Of a DNA stretch of 64,000 nucleotides, positions 24,212 through 31,743 are shown piece by piece. The stretch is taken from NCBI RefSeq assembly GCF_900188105.1, contig NZ_FZNP01000005.1, forward strand, positions 372,001 through 436,000, in the 5' to 3' direction. The position numbers and the translations under genes are program-made. Source of the stretch: Actinomadura mexicana. GTDB taxonomy: Bacteria > Actinomycetota > Actinomycetes > Streptosporangiales > Streptosporangiaceae. A model generated the notes under the pieces. That model made no database searches, was not told where the DNA came from, and saw nothing but the letters and a program-made list of their open reading frames with translations. The number at the start of each line of letters is the position of its first letter. Within the stretch, counting starts at the first letter, position 1.

Positions 24212-24913
24212 ATGCCCGCCGAGCCACCGGCCGTCGGCGCGGCGGCGGCACACGTCCGCGCGACCCTGGACGGCGTCTTCACCACCGTGGCGCAGGTGCG
24301 CGACGCGACGGCGCGGTGCCTGGAGGACGTCCACCGCGCCGGGCGCGCCCCCGCCAGCGCCGACCTCGCCGCGCTGCGCCCGCTGCTGTTCTCCCGGCTC
24401 GGCCCGATCGTCTGCGGCCTGGGGTTCATCGCCGCGCCTGGCCTGCTCGCCGACGCCGCCTGGTACATGGAGTGGTGGCAGACCGGCCCGGCCGGGCGGC
24501 CGTCCCAGCTGCTGCGCGACCTGAACCCCGAGAGCAGCGTCCTGTACGACTACACCGGCTGGGAGTGGTTCACGGAGCCGCGGAGCGGCGCCGAGAAGAC
24601 CGTCTGCGGCCCCTACGTCGACTACCTGTGCAGCGACGAGTACGTCCTGACCCTGTCGGCGCCGGTACGCGTCGGCGGCGCGTTCGCGGGCGTCGCGGCC
24701 GCCGACGTGTTCGCCCGGACGTTCGAGAACGAGGTCGTCCCGGCGCTGCGGGAGATCCCCGCGCCCGCGTTCGTCGTCAACGCCCCCGGCCGCGTGATGG
24801 CCTCCAACACCGCCAGCTGGCCCCCGGGCGCCGTGTACCGCGAGGTGCCCGGCTACGCCGCCCGCCCCTGCGGGGGCGGCATCGACCGCATCGCCCTCGT
24901 CGTCGGCCGCTAG
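24212..24913 (+). CDS. Cytoplasmic Cache-domain protein, probable ligand sensor
   Basis: A 233-residue protein built of one Cache-type sensor domain. The N-terminal helix region is followed by IVCGLGFIAAPGLLADAAWYMEWW near residue 70, SVLYDYTGWEWF near 110, GPYVDYLCSDEYVLTLSAPV near 132 and AGVAAADVFARTFE near 160. Cache domains normally face outside the cell, yet no signal peptide or membrane helix is evident and no output domain is attached. The gene begins 18 bases after the GntR gene with GGGGGGAC upstream. Similar GntR/Cache/ABC sets occur in streptomycetes. I infer that it senses the transported amine or a product inside the cell. Confidence 0.78.
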   Translation: MPAEPPAVGAAAAHVRATLDGVFTTVAQVRDATARCLEDVHRAGRAPASADLAALRPLLFSRLGPIVCGLGFIAAPGLLADAAWYMEWWQTGPAGRPSQLLRDLNPESSVLYDYTGWEWFTEPRSGAEKTVCGPYVDYLCSDEYVLTLSAPVRVGGAFAGVAAADVFARTFENEVVPALREIPAPAFVVNAPGRVMASNTASWPPGAVYREVPGYAARPCGGGIDRIALVVGR

Positions 24914-24940
24914 TAGCCGCGCCCGGCCGCGGTCCCGGGA

Positions 24941-25228
24941 TCAGTCGGCGTCGGGGAGGCCGAGGGAGAACGCCTGCTCCAGGTCGTGCTGGGAGTAGGT
25001 GCGGAACGCGATGTGGGTCTCGGTGCCGGCGATGCCGGGGACCTTGTTGATGCGGCCCGGGATCACGTCGTTGAGCTCCTCGTGGCGCCGCACCCGGACC
25101 ATCACCATGAGGTCGTGGTCGCCGGTGACGGAGTACACCTCGCTGACGCCGTCCAGCGCGGCGATCGTCTCGGCCACCTCGTGGATGCGCGCGACGTCGG
25201 CCTTGACGAACACGATCGCAGTGACCAC
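24941..25228 (-). CDS. Lrp/AsnC ligand-binding (RAM) domain protein, no DNA-binding domain
   Basis: A 95-residue stand-alone RAM domain. The beta-alpha-beta-beta-alpha-beta pattern is visible: VTAIVFVKAD, EVAETIAALDGVSEVYSVTGDHDLMVMVRV near 15-47, then INKVPGIAGTETHIAF near 60. The helix-turn-helix of full-length Lrp proteins is absent, so it probably oligomerises and binds an amino acid or modulates a full-length partner. The first codon is GTG at 25228. In streptomycetes an AsnC gene sits in the same neighbourhood near trpD and qcr genes. Confidence 0.88.
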   Translation of the reverse strand: MVTAIVFVKADVARIHEVAETIAALDGVSEVYSVTGDHDLMVMVRVRRHEELNDVIPGRINKVPGIAGTETHIAFRTYSQHDLEQAFSLGLPDAD

Positions 25229-25339
25229 TGCACCCCTCCCCCACAGAACGGACGCTCCGACCCTACCGGGGAGGCCGCCGGCGCGTGCGCGAGGGGACGC
25301 CCCGGTCCAGAGGCCGGCCGCGGGCGGTCGCTGGCCCGG

Positions 25340-26089
25340 TCAGCCGCGGCTCAGCGCGGCCAGGCGGTGGGCCGGGCCGGCGCGGCGGGCCAGGAGCGCG
25401 AACACCACGCCCGCCACGAAGCCGTAGATGTGCGCGGTGTAGGCGACGTTGCTCTTCTCGTCGCCCAGGGACAGCCACTGCAGGACGAACCAGTAGCCGA
25501 GCACCACCCACACCGGCAGGCGGATGACGATGACCGGCGGCACCCAGCTGACGACGCGGCCCCGCGGGTTGAGGATCACGTAGGCGCCCATCACCCCGGC
25601 GATCGCGCCGGACGCGCCGATGAGCGGGACGGTGGAGCCGGGCGAGGTCCACGCGAACCCGTAGACGGCGACGAGCCCGAACGCCAGGTAGGCGAGCAGG
25701 TAGCGCCACCGGCCGAGCCGGTCCTCCACCCCCATGCCGACGACGAACAGGAAGACCAGGTTGCCGAGCAGGTGCAGGGCACTGGAGTGCAGGAACATCG
25801 AGGTGAACGCCGTCGTCCAGGGCGCCTTGCGGAAGCCCGCCGGCCCGCAGTCGTGCACGACCCCGGTCGGCAGCGGCTGCTGGTCGCCGGTGGTCAGCTC
25901 CTTCGGCACGGCGCCGTACTCGAACGTGAAGTGCGTCGCCTTGCACTCGCGGACCGAGCCCTCGCCGTACCAGGTGGCGAAGTTCGACATCGGGGTGAGG
26001 AGGAAGACCACCACGTTGACGGCGATCAGCAGGTAGGTCACCCAGGGAACGCGCCGCGCAGGCTGACTGTCGTAGAGAGGCAGTGCCAT
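25340..26089 (-). CDS. Rhomboid-family intramembrane serine protease
   Basis: A 249-residue membrane protein with six or more helices. The catalytic serine lies in LIGASGAIAGVMGAY near residue 160 and the catalytic histidine in AYTAHIYGFVAGVVFAL near 220. HLLGNLVFLFVVGMGVEDRLGR near 105 supplies the conserved HxxxN-type loop. Rhomboids cleave membrane-anchored substrates within the bilayer; the substrate here is unknown. About 75 residues with several cysteines separate helix 1 from helix 2, a long extracellular loop. Confidence 0.9.
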   Translation of the reverse strand: MALPLYDSQPARRVPWVTYLLIAVNVVVFLLTPMSNFATWYGEGSVRECKATHFTFEYGAVPKELTTGDQQPLPTGVVHDCGPAGFRKAPWTTAFTSMFLHSSALHLLGNLVFLFVVGMGVEDRLGRWRYLLAYLAFGLVAVYGFAWTSPGSTVPLIGASGAIAGVMGAYVILNPRGRVVSWVPPVIVIRLPVWVVLGYWFVLQWLSLGDEKSNVAYTAHIYGFVAGVVFALLARRAGPAHRLAALSRG

Positions 26090-26123
26090 GCGGGGTCGTC
26101 CTCCGGTTGCCGGGTGTACCCCG

Positions 26124-27959
26124 TCACCTTAGTGGGCGGCGGGGCCCGCGCCGGGCCTCCTCGGGCCGCTCGTAGCTCCGGTCGTAGCCCTTGTCGATCC
26201 ACTCGCGCAGCCCCTCGGCGCCGTGCAGCGGGCACGTCCACGGACCGTCGACCTCGACCAGGCGGACGCCGGGCAGGTCGAGCCAGCGCAGGACGCACTC
26301 CATCTCCTCGGCGGTCGCGCCCTGCGAGGGGGGCGCGCCGAGCGCGACGCCGCCGGGCGCCTCCCCGGAGGGCGGGAACACCGTCTCGGCGGTCGCGATG
26401 AGCGCGTCGACGTAGGGCCGGGGCCGGGCGTTCGGCGGGACGGTCCCGGCGGCGGCGAGCCGGCCGTAGCGCACGACCGACAGCTCCCAGCCGCCGTCGA
26501 AGGCGGGTCGGGCGGCCACGAGCTGGGGCAGCCGGGCCAGCGACGCGAGCCGCTGCCCGCGCGCGGCGGCCCGGACGAACGCGGCGAGCCGGTCGCGCTG
26601 GGCGGCGGCCTCCTCGTAGCGCAGCTCGGAGGCCAGCCGGTCGATGCGGACCTGCGCGGCGGCCACCACGGGCCGCACGTCGCCCTCCATGATGGAGCGG
26701 GCCGTCCCGGCGTGGAGGGCGTAGGCGTCGGCGGACTCGCGGCCGACGCAGGGCGCGCCGCACCGGCCGAGGTCGGCGAGGGCGCACGACCGCGCCTTGC
26801 CGCGCTCCACCAGCCGGAGCGTCAGCCGCTGGGTGCACTGCCGCAGCGGCACGGCCTCGTGGAGCGCGGCGCGGGCCTCCTCGGCCTGCCGCCGCGAGGA
26901 GATCGGCCCGAGGTAGCGGGCGCCGTCGGCGCGGCACTCCCGCACGATGGACAGCCGCGGGAACGGCTCCACGGTCAGCTTCAGCCAGATCGCCCGCTCG
27001 GGGAACTTGGAGCGGCGGTTGTAGCGCGGCTTGTGCTCGGCGATCAACCGCAGCTCGCGGACCTCGGCCTCCAGCCCCGTGGCGCACACGATGGTGCGGA
27101 CGTTCTCGGCGAGGCCGACCATCTCCCGGACGCGCCAGCGCGTCTCCGAGCCGGTGAAGTAGCTGCGCACGCGCGAGCGAAGGTCGCCGCTCTTGCCCAC
27201 GTAGAGCACCTCGCCGGCGTGGTCCTCGAACAGGTAGACGCCGGGGGTGGAGGGGACGTCGTCGGCGAGGTGCCGCTTGCGGCGCTGCTCGGGGGTGGGC
27301 GCCTTGGCGAAGCCGCGCATCTCCTCCAGCGAGGTGACGCCGAACGAGCCGAGCCGCTCGATCAGGCCGTGCAGCACCTCCACGGTGGCGCGGGCGTCGG
27401 CGAGGGCCCGGTGCGTCGGCTCGTTGGACGTCCGGAAGAAGCGGGCCAGCGTGCCGAGCTTGCAGTTGGGCACCTCGTCGCGGGACAGCACGCGCCGCGC
27501 CAGGTCGACGGTGTCGACGACCGCGAACGCGGGCCAGGCGTAGCCGTTCGCGGCGCACGCGGCCTTGAGGAAGCCGATGTCGAACGAGGCGTTGTGCGCG
27601 ACGAGGACGCAGCCGCGCGCGAACTCCAGGAACGCCGGCAGCACCGACTCGATCCGCGGCGCGGCCGTCACCATCGCCGTGGTGATGCCGGTCAGCGCGG
27701 TGATGAACGGCGGGACCGGTCCGCCCGGATCGACCAGCGTGCCGAGCTCGCCGAGCTCCTCTCCGCCGCGCACCTTCACCGCGCCGATCTCGGTGATGGC
27801 CGAGTCGGCCGCCGAACCGCCGGTCGTCTCCAGGTCGACCACCACGAAGGTGACGTCGCGGAGCGGGGTGCCGAGGTCGTCCAGGGTGCCCTGGACGCCG
27901 TGCCCTTGGACGCCGTGCCCCTGGGCTCCGCGCCCTTGGACACCGTGCGCAGCCGTCAT
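26124..27959 (-). CDS. DEDDh exonuclease / GIY-YIG endonuclease / UvrC-like fusion protein
   Basis: A 611-residue nuclease fusion. Residues about 35-200 are a DnaQ-type 3'-5' exonuclease: VVDLETTGG near 39 with DEDDh acidic residues and HNASFDIGFL near 112. Residues about 237-320 are a GIY-YIG nuclease: TPGVYLFEDHAGEVLYVGKSG and RVRSYFTG. A UvrC-like region with LGRCGAPCVGRE near 400 follows, and no C-terminal RNase H nuclease of UvrC is present. Rv2191 of M. tuberculosis has this arrangement and the same neighbourhood. A role in DNA repair is likely but the pathway is not settled. The ATG at 27959 is leaderless (TACGGT seven bases upstream). The N-terminus holds VQGxG repeats. Confidence 0.9.
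   Translation of the reverse strand: MTAAHGVQGRGAQGHGVQGHGVQGTLDDLGTPLRDVTFVVVDLETTGGSAADSAITEIGAVKVRGGEELGELGTLVDPGGPVPPFITALTGITTAMVTAAPRIESVLPAFLEFARGCVLVAHNASFDIGFLKAACAANGYAWPAFAVVDTVDLARRVLSRDEVPNCKLGTLARFFRTSNEPTHRALADARATVEVLHGLIERLGSFGVTSLEEMRGFAKAPTPEQRRKRHLADDVPSTPGVYLFEDHAGEVLYVGKSGDLRSRVRSYFTGSETRWRVREMVGLAENVRTIVCATGLEAEVRELRLIAEHKPRYNRRSKFPERAIWLKLTVEPFPRLSIVRECRADGARYLGPISSRRQAEEARAALHEAVPLRQCTQRLTLRLVERGKARSCALADLGRCGAPCVGRESADAYALHAGTARSIMEGDVRPVVAAAQVRIDRLASELRYEEAAAQRDRLAAFVRAAARGQRLASLARLPQLVAARPAFDGGWELSVVRYGRLAAAGTVPPNARPRPYVDALIATAETVFPPSGEAPGGVALGAPPSQGATAEEMECVLRWLDLPGVRLVEVDGPWTCPLHGAEGLREWIDKGYDRSYERPEEARRGPRRPLR
27891..27950. repeat. Four 15-base in-frame repeats at the N-terminus of the exonuclease gene
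   Basis: Four 15-base units (three close copies and one diverged) encode VQGRG, AQGHG, VQGHG and VQG just after the start codon. They are likely to vary in copy number between strains without changing the frame. Confidence 0.75.
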
Positions 27960-28175
27960 GTGCGCGACCGTAGAGGACCCCACCGACAGAACTTCGTGCC
28001 GCTAGGGTTGGGGGGCGCCGGGACGTCCCGCCGGGCGGGGGCCGCGAGGACGGGCGGGAGGCATCCCGCCGGGGGCCGGGCGCGATCCGTCCGATCGCAC
28101 GTCCGCGCCGGTTAGGGCGGGGAGCGCTCGGGAACACACAGCCCACCGGCGGCGCAGCCCGGAAGGAGCGGGATC

Positions 28176-29528
28176 ATCGACAGCGGTCCCGAGGCGACCC
28201 CCGGTGGCGGGGAGCCCGCGCAGAACCCGACCCGCCCGCTGCCCGAGGCGGTGCGGCAGGGCGTGGTGGAGGTCGCCGCCGAGCTGATCGGGTCCCTGCC
28301 CGCCGACGAGGTCCCCGTGCCGCTGCGCCGGTTCGCGCGGTTCGAGCGCCGCAAGCGCGCCAGGCTCGCTGGCCAGCACATCGCGGCGGTGCTGGAGAAG
28401 GACGGGGAGTTCCGGCGCCGGGTCGCCGTGCCGCTCCGGGAGGCGCAGGCCGACCTGGTGGAGGCGGTCGAGGGCGGGGAGGTGCCGCCCGCGGCCGACC
28501 CGGTGCGCGTCGCGGTGCTGGCCTACCTGCTGCGCCCGGCCGGCTGGGCCGGGCTGGTGGAGTCCGCGCGCGAGGAGCTGGCGCGCTCGGCGACCGCGTC
28601 GGAGGAGCAGGAGGCCGAGCGCCGCATCGCCGCGCTGAAGGCCGAGCTGGCCGCCACCCGCGACGCCCGCGGCGCCGAGCTGGCCAAGCTGCGCACCGAG
28701 CTGCGCGAGACCAAGGCCGAGGTCGCGGAGCTGCGCCGCAAGCTGCACGAGGCGCGCACCCGGTTCCGGGCCGCGGAGGAACGCGCCCACGCGGTCGCGG
28801 CGGAGACCGATCGCCGGCTCGCCGCCGCGCGCGAGTCGACCGCCGCGTCGGAGAAGGAGCTGCGCAGGCTGCGCGCCCGGGCCGCGCGTGCGGAGGAGGC
28901 GGCGGAGGCCGCCAAGCGGGCCGCGCGCGAGGGGCGCAACGTCGACGACGTGCGGCTGCGGATGCTGCTGGACGCGCTCGTGGACGCGGCGCAGGGCGTC
29001 CGCCGGGAGCTGGCCCTGCCCTCCACCATCGGCCGTCCCGCGGACGCGGTGGGCGGGCTGGAGCCGGACCGGCTGGCGCACCGCGCGCTGCCCGGACGGG
29101 CCCTGTCCGACAGCGACCCGCAGCTGCTGGACCGGCTGCTGACGCTTCCGCAGGTGCACCTGGTGGTGGACGGCTACAACGTCACCAAGACCGGGTACGG
29201 GGAGCTGCCGCTGGCCGACCAGCGCAGCCGGCTGCTGTCGGGGCTCGGCGGGCTCGCCGCGCAGACGCGCGCCGAGGTGACGTGCGTGTTCGACGGCGCG
29301 GCGCTGGACGCGCCGGTCGCCATCGCGGCGCCGCGCGGGGTGCGGGTGCTGTTCAGCCACCCGGGGCAGACGGCCGACGAGCTGATCGGCGAGCTCGTGC
29401 GGGCCGAGCCGCCGGGCCGGTCGGTGGTCGTGGTGTCGTCCGACCGGGAGGTGGCCGACGCCGCGCGGCGCGCCAGCGCGCGCCCCTGCCCGTCCTCCCT
29501 GCTGCTGCGCAGGCTGGGCCGCTCCTAA
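28176..29528 (+). CDS. NYN (PIN-like, YacP-type) domain protein with long coiled coil; probable AUC start
   Basis: Read from the AUC at 28176, the protein has 450 residues. The conserved N-terminal block PLPEAVRQGVVEVAAELIGSLP is near residue 20. An Ala/Glu/Arg-rich coiled coil (about residues 145-270) follows, and a C-terminal NYN nuclease-like domain has VVDGYNVTK near 330, CVFDG near 370 and VVVSSDREVADAA near 410. NYN domains resemble PIN RNases and may process RNA. No ATG, GTG or TTG lies between the in-frame stop at 28113 and GTG 28251. GTG 28251 falls inside the conserved block and lacks a ribosome binding site. GGAAGGAG at 28161-28168 has ideal spacing to AUC 28176. Confidence 0.8.
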   Translation: MDSGPEATPGGGEPAQNPTRPLPEAVRQGVVEVAAELIGSLPADEVPVPLRRFARFERRKRARLAGQHIAAVLEKDGEFRRRVAVPLREAQADLVEAVEGGEVPPAADPVRVAVLAYLLRPAGWAGLVESAREELARSATASEEQEAERRIAALKAELAATRDARGAELAKLRTELRETKAEVAELRRKLHEARTRFRAAEERAHAVAAETDRRLAAARESTAASEKELRRLRARAARAEEAAEAAKRAAREGRNVDDVRLRMLLDALVDAAQGVRRELALPSTIGRPADAVGGLEPDRLAHRALPGRALSDSDPQLLDRLLTLPQVHLVVDGYNVTKTGYGELPLADQRSRLLSGLGGLAAQTRAEVTCVFDGAALDAPVAIAAPRGVRVLFSHPGQTADELIGELVRAEPPGRSVVVVSSDREVADAARRASARPCPSSLLLRRLGRS

Positions 29529-29631
29529 GGTGCCCATAAGGCTCCGATAAGGCAGACCTCGCCGTAAGTGATCATGTCGTCACTGAAAGTGGACAATATT
29601 CATAGATGTCAATCAAAGAGTGATGAATCGG

Positions 29632-29660
29632 TTGTGACGGCTGTTGCCCCTCGCTAATGT
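29632..29660 (+). promoter_or_regulatory. Promoter of the NlpC/P60 gene
   Basis: TTGTGA (29632-29637) and TAATGT (29655-29660) are separated by 17 bases, 40 bases ahead of the GTG start. The stretch 29570-29632 is unusually A+T-rich for this genome, as expected of a regulated promoter region. Confidence 0.6.
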
Positions 29661-29699
29661 CGGCGGCTGACGTCGTGGACGAGAGGGGCGAAACCGACC

Positions 29700-30752
29700 G
29701 TGGCCAATGATCACATCGGGGCACCGGCGCAGCGGCCTGGCCGCAGGGCAGGCTCTGCGGGCAGAGGCGTCTCACGTCGCCTGGCGGCCGTCGCCGGCCT
29801 GACCGTGACGGTCTCCCTGACCTGCTCCCCGGTGGTGGCGCACGCCGAGCCCAAGCCGACCCGGGCGCAGGCCCAGAAGACGCTCGACAAGCTCAACGAG
29901 AAGATGGACCAGAAGGTCGAGCAGTTCAACCAGAACCGCGAGAAGCTCAAGGTCGCCAAGAAGAAGTTCGACGCCGCGACCAAGGCGAGCAAGCAGGAGC
30001 AGGCCAGCTTCGAGGAGCAGCGGTCCAAGATCGCTACGATGGCGGCCACCGCCTACAAGAACGGTGACTCGGCCGATGTCACCGGCTTCGTCGGCAGCAA
30101 GGACCCGCAGTCGATCCTCGACCAGGCGGCCGTCTTCTCGCACCTGTCGCAGGAGCGCAGCTCCCAGCTCACCCAGTTCCTCGCGACCGCTCAGCGGCTC
30201 CGCCGCGAGCAGTCCCAGGCGAAGTCCTCCTACGACGAGGTGAAGTCGAAGCAGGACGAACTGAGGAAGCAGAAGCTGGAACTCGACAAGCAGGTGAAGA
30301 AGCAGAAGGCGCTCGTGCGCCGGCTCAGCCCGCACACGCCGTCAGGCTCGGGCGGCCCGGGCGGCGGCACCGGCGGCACCTACAACGGCCCGGCCAGCGG
30401 GCCGGCCCGCGCGGCGCTCGACTTCGCCTACGCCCAGCTCGGCAAGCCCTACTCCTACGGTGCCGAGGGCCCGAGCTCCTACGACTGCTCCGGCCTGACC
30501 ATGAAGGCCTGGGCCGCCGCGGGCGTCGGCATCACCCGCACCACCAACTCCCAGTACGCCGCGACCAAGCGGGTGGCCAAGAGCAACCTGCAGCCGGGCG
30601 ACCTGGTGTTCTTCAGCAGCCTCGGCCACGTCGGCCTCTACGTGGGCGGCGGCAAGATGATCCACGCCCCGCACACCGGCGACGTCGTCAGGATCGCCGA
30701 CATCACCTCCGGCTACTACCTGAGCAACTACTACGGCGCCGGGCGGCCCTGA
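29700..30752 (+). CDS. Secreted NlpC/P60 peptidoglycan endopeptidase
   Basis: A 350-residue exported enzyme that cuts peptide stems of peptidoglycan. A long signal peptide (about residues 1-50, ending VVAHA) is followed by a Lys/Gln-rich coiled coil (about 55-215), a Gly-rich linker and the NlpC/P60 domain. Its catalytic Cys is in SYDCSGLTMKAW near residue 262, the His is in LGHVGLYVGG near 309, and a polar third residue is in MIHAPHTGD. Coiled-coil regions in this family often autoinhibit the enzyme or bind ABC partners. It corresponds in place to mycobacterial Rv2190c. GTG start at 29700, AGAGGGG upstream. Confidence 0.93.
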   Translation: MANDHIGAPAQRPGRRAGSAGRGVSRRLAAVAGLTVTVSLTCSPVVAHAEPKPTRAQAQKTLDKLNEKMDQKVEQFNQNREKLKVAKKKFDAATKASKQEQASFEEQRSKIATMAATAYKNGDSADVTGFVGSKDPQSILDQAAVFSHLSQERSSQLTQFLATAQRLRREQSQAKSSYDEVKSKQDELRKQKLELDKQVKKQKALVRRLSPHTPSGSGGPGGGTGGTYNGPASGPARAALDFAYAQLGKPYSYGAEGPSSYDCSGLTMKAWAAAGVGITRTTNSQYAATKRVAKSNLQPGDLVFFSSLGHVGLYVGGGKMIHAPHTGDVVRIADITSGYYLSNYYGAGRP

Positions 30753-30800
30753 CGCACCGCCCGCACGCCCCCGCCCCGCGGGCATGACGGGGCCTCACCG

Positions 30801-30831
30801 ACAACGGACCAGGCTTGACCTGGTCCGTTGT
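30801..30831 (+). terminator. Intrinsic terminator of the NlpC/P60 gene
   Basis: A perfect 13-bp stem (30801-30813 with 30819-30831) and 5-base loop is followed by TGATTTT, a classical intrinsic terminator 49 bases after the stop codon. Confidence 0.88.
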
Positions 30832-31253
30832 TGATTTTGGGGGGGTTTGCCTTCCTTTGGGGTTTTGGTACCTTGTCACCACTCACGGCGCCCTCCAGAC
30901 GCCGTGGCCCCGCGGCGCCGACCAGGCGCTCCGGCCCCACGCGGCGCATCCAGCACCCGCGTGACGGCGGCGCGATCCACGTGCCGCTCCCCCAGGGCGG
31001 CACGCCCCACGTGCCGTCCCGCGGCGCCCGAAGGCGCCGCACGGTCTCGACGCAGACCGACCTGCCCCGTCCACCGTGCGCACGCTCGCAGCGTGCATGG
31101 CGCTGAGCGCGAAGCCGCGGTGGCGTACACGGGGGCAGACCCCGGACGGTCCCGGAGACGGGCAGCCGTCCGCCCACAACATCAGGCGCCGCTCGTTCGC
31201 ACGCGGGAGACAGGTCCCGCGCCGGGCCCCATCTCGCCCCCAGGAGCGCAGCG
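30832..31253 (+). other. Non-coding upstream region before the first riboswitch
   Basis: About 420 bases without a convincing gene. TTGCCT (30847-30852) and TACCTT (30869-30874), 16 bases apart, could be a promoter for a long leader that carries both riboswitches. Open frames here have poor context and no recognisable product. The 990-base gap before the CHAP gene is the longest gene-free stretch in the window. Confidence 0.45.
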
Positions 31254-31432
31254 GCAGCGCCGAATCCGCTTCAGTGCGGAACCGGGGACCCACATCCGCC
31301 GGAGTTCGGAGAACGTCTCCGAACGGGCATTCCGGCACCCGGGGTGAATCGGCGCGTCTCTCCCCGCAGTCCGGTGAGAGCCGCCGTAGGGCCACTTCCA
31401 CGCCCGAACCCGTCAGCTAACCCGGTAGGCGT
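31254..31432 (+). ncRNA. ydaO/yuaA-type c-di-AMP riboswitch, first copy
   Basis: The conserved blocks of the ydaO motif appear in order: CCGGGGACCCA at 31282-31292, GGGGTGAATC at 31341-31350, CCGTAGGGC near 31384-31392, and the 3' core CCGAACCCGTCAGCTAACC with GGTAGGCG at 31404-31431. This class binds cyclic di-AMP and in actinobacteria controls cell-wall hydrolase genes, usually turning expression off when c-di-AMP is high. The 5' boundary is approximate. A second copy follows 146 bases later. Confidence 0.88.
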
Positions 31433-31466
31433 CTGGAAGAGAAGGAGTGAATTCCGCAGCGTTACC

Positions 31467-31497
31467 TGGGGCGTGGCCGCCACGCGGCCACGCCCCA
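31467..31497 (+). terminator. 13-bp hairpin between the two riboswitches
   Basis: Arms 31467-31479 and 31485-31497 are perfectly complementary with a 5-base loop. It lies 35 bases after the first riboswitch. No T tract follows, but a strong G+C stem is the usual actinobacterial form. It is a likely expression platform for copy one. Confidence 0.6.
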
Positions 31498-31577
31498 CCC
31501 TCTGCACTCCGCGGGCGTCCCTGCCCGCGAGATTCCCCATCCGAACCGGCGTGCCCGCCCCCGGGCACGTCACCGCC

Positions 31578-31722
31578 GAGTCCGCGGACCGCCGTGCCCC
31601 GCATGAGCGGCCGTCGTGGAACCGGGGACCCACTGCGTCCTTTCAGGGGTGAATCGGCCTGCCTTCGCGGCCGTAGGGCGGCTTCCACGCCCGAACCCGT
31701 CAGCTAACCCGGTAGGCGGCAT
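31578..31722 (+). ncRNA. ydaO/yuaA-type c-di-AMP riboswitch, second copy
   Basis: The same blocks recur: ACCGGGGACCCACT at 31621-31634, GGGGTGAATC at 31646-31655, GCCGTAGGGCG near 31670-31680, and the 28-base 3' core at 31691-31718, identical to copy one. It ends 21 bases before the GTG of the CHAP gene and just before GAGGAGATC, the ribosome binding site. Control at translation initiation is therefore possible here. The near-identical cores point to duplication of the element. Confidence 0.9.
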
Positions 31723-31743
31723 GGAAGTCGAGGAGATCCCCCC

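Noticed and set aside
31447..31707. Small plus-strand frame between and over the riboswitches
   Set aside because: It would cover the inter-riboswitch hairpin and the whole second riboswitch, and its ribosome binding site is too close to the GTG.
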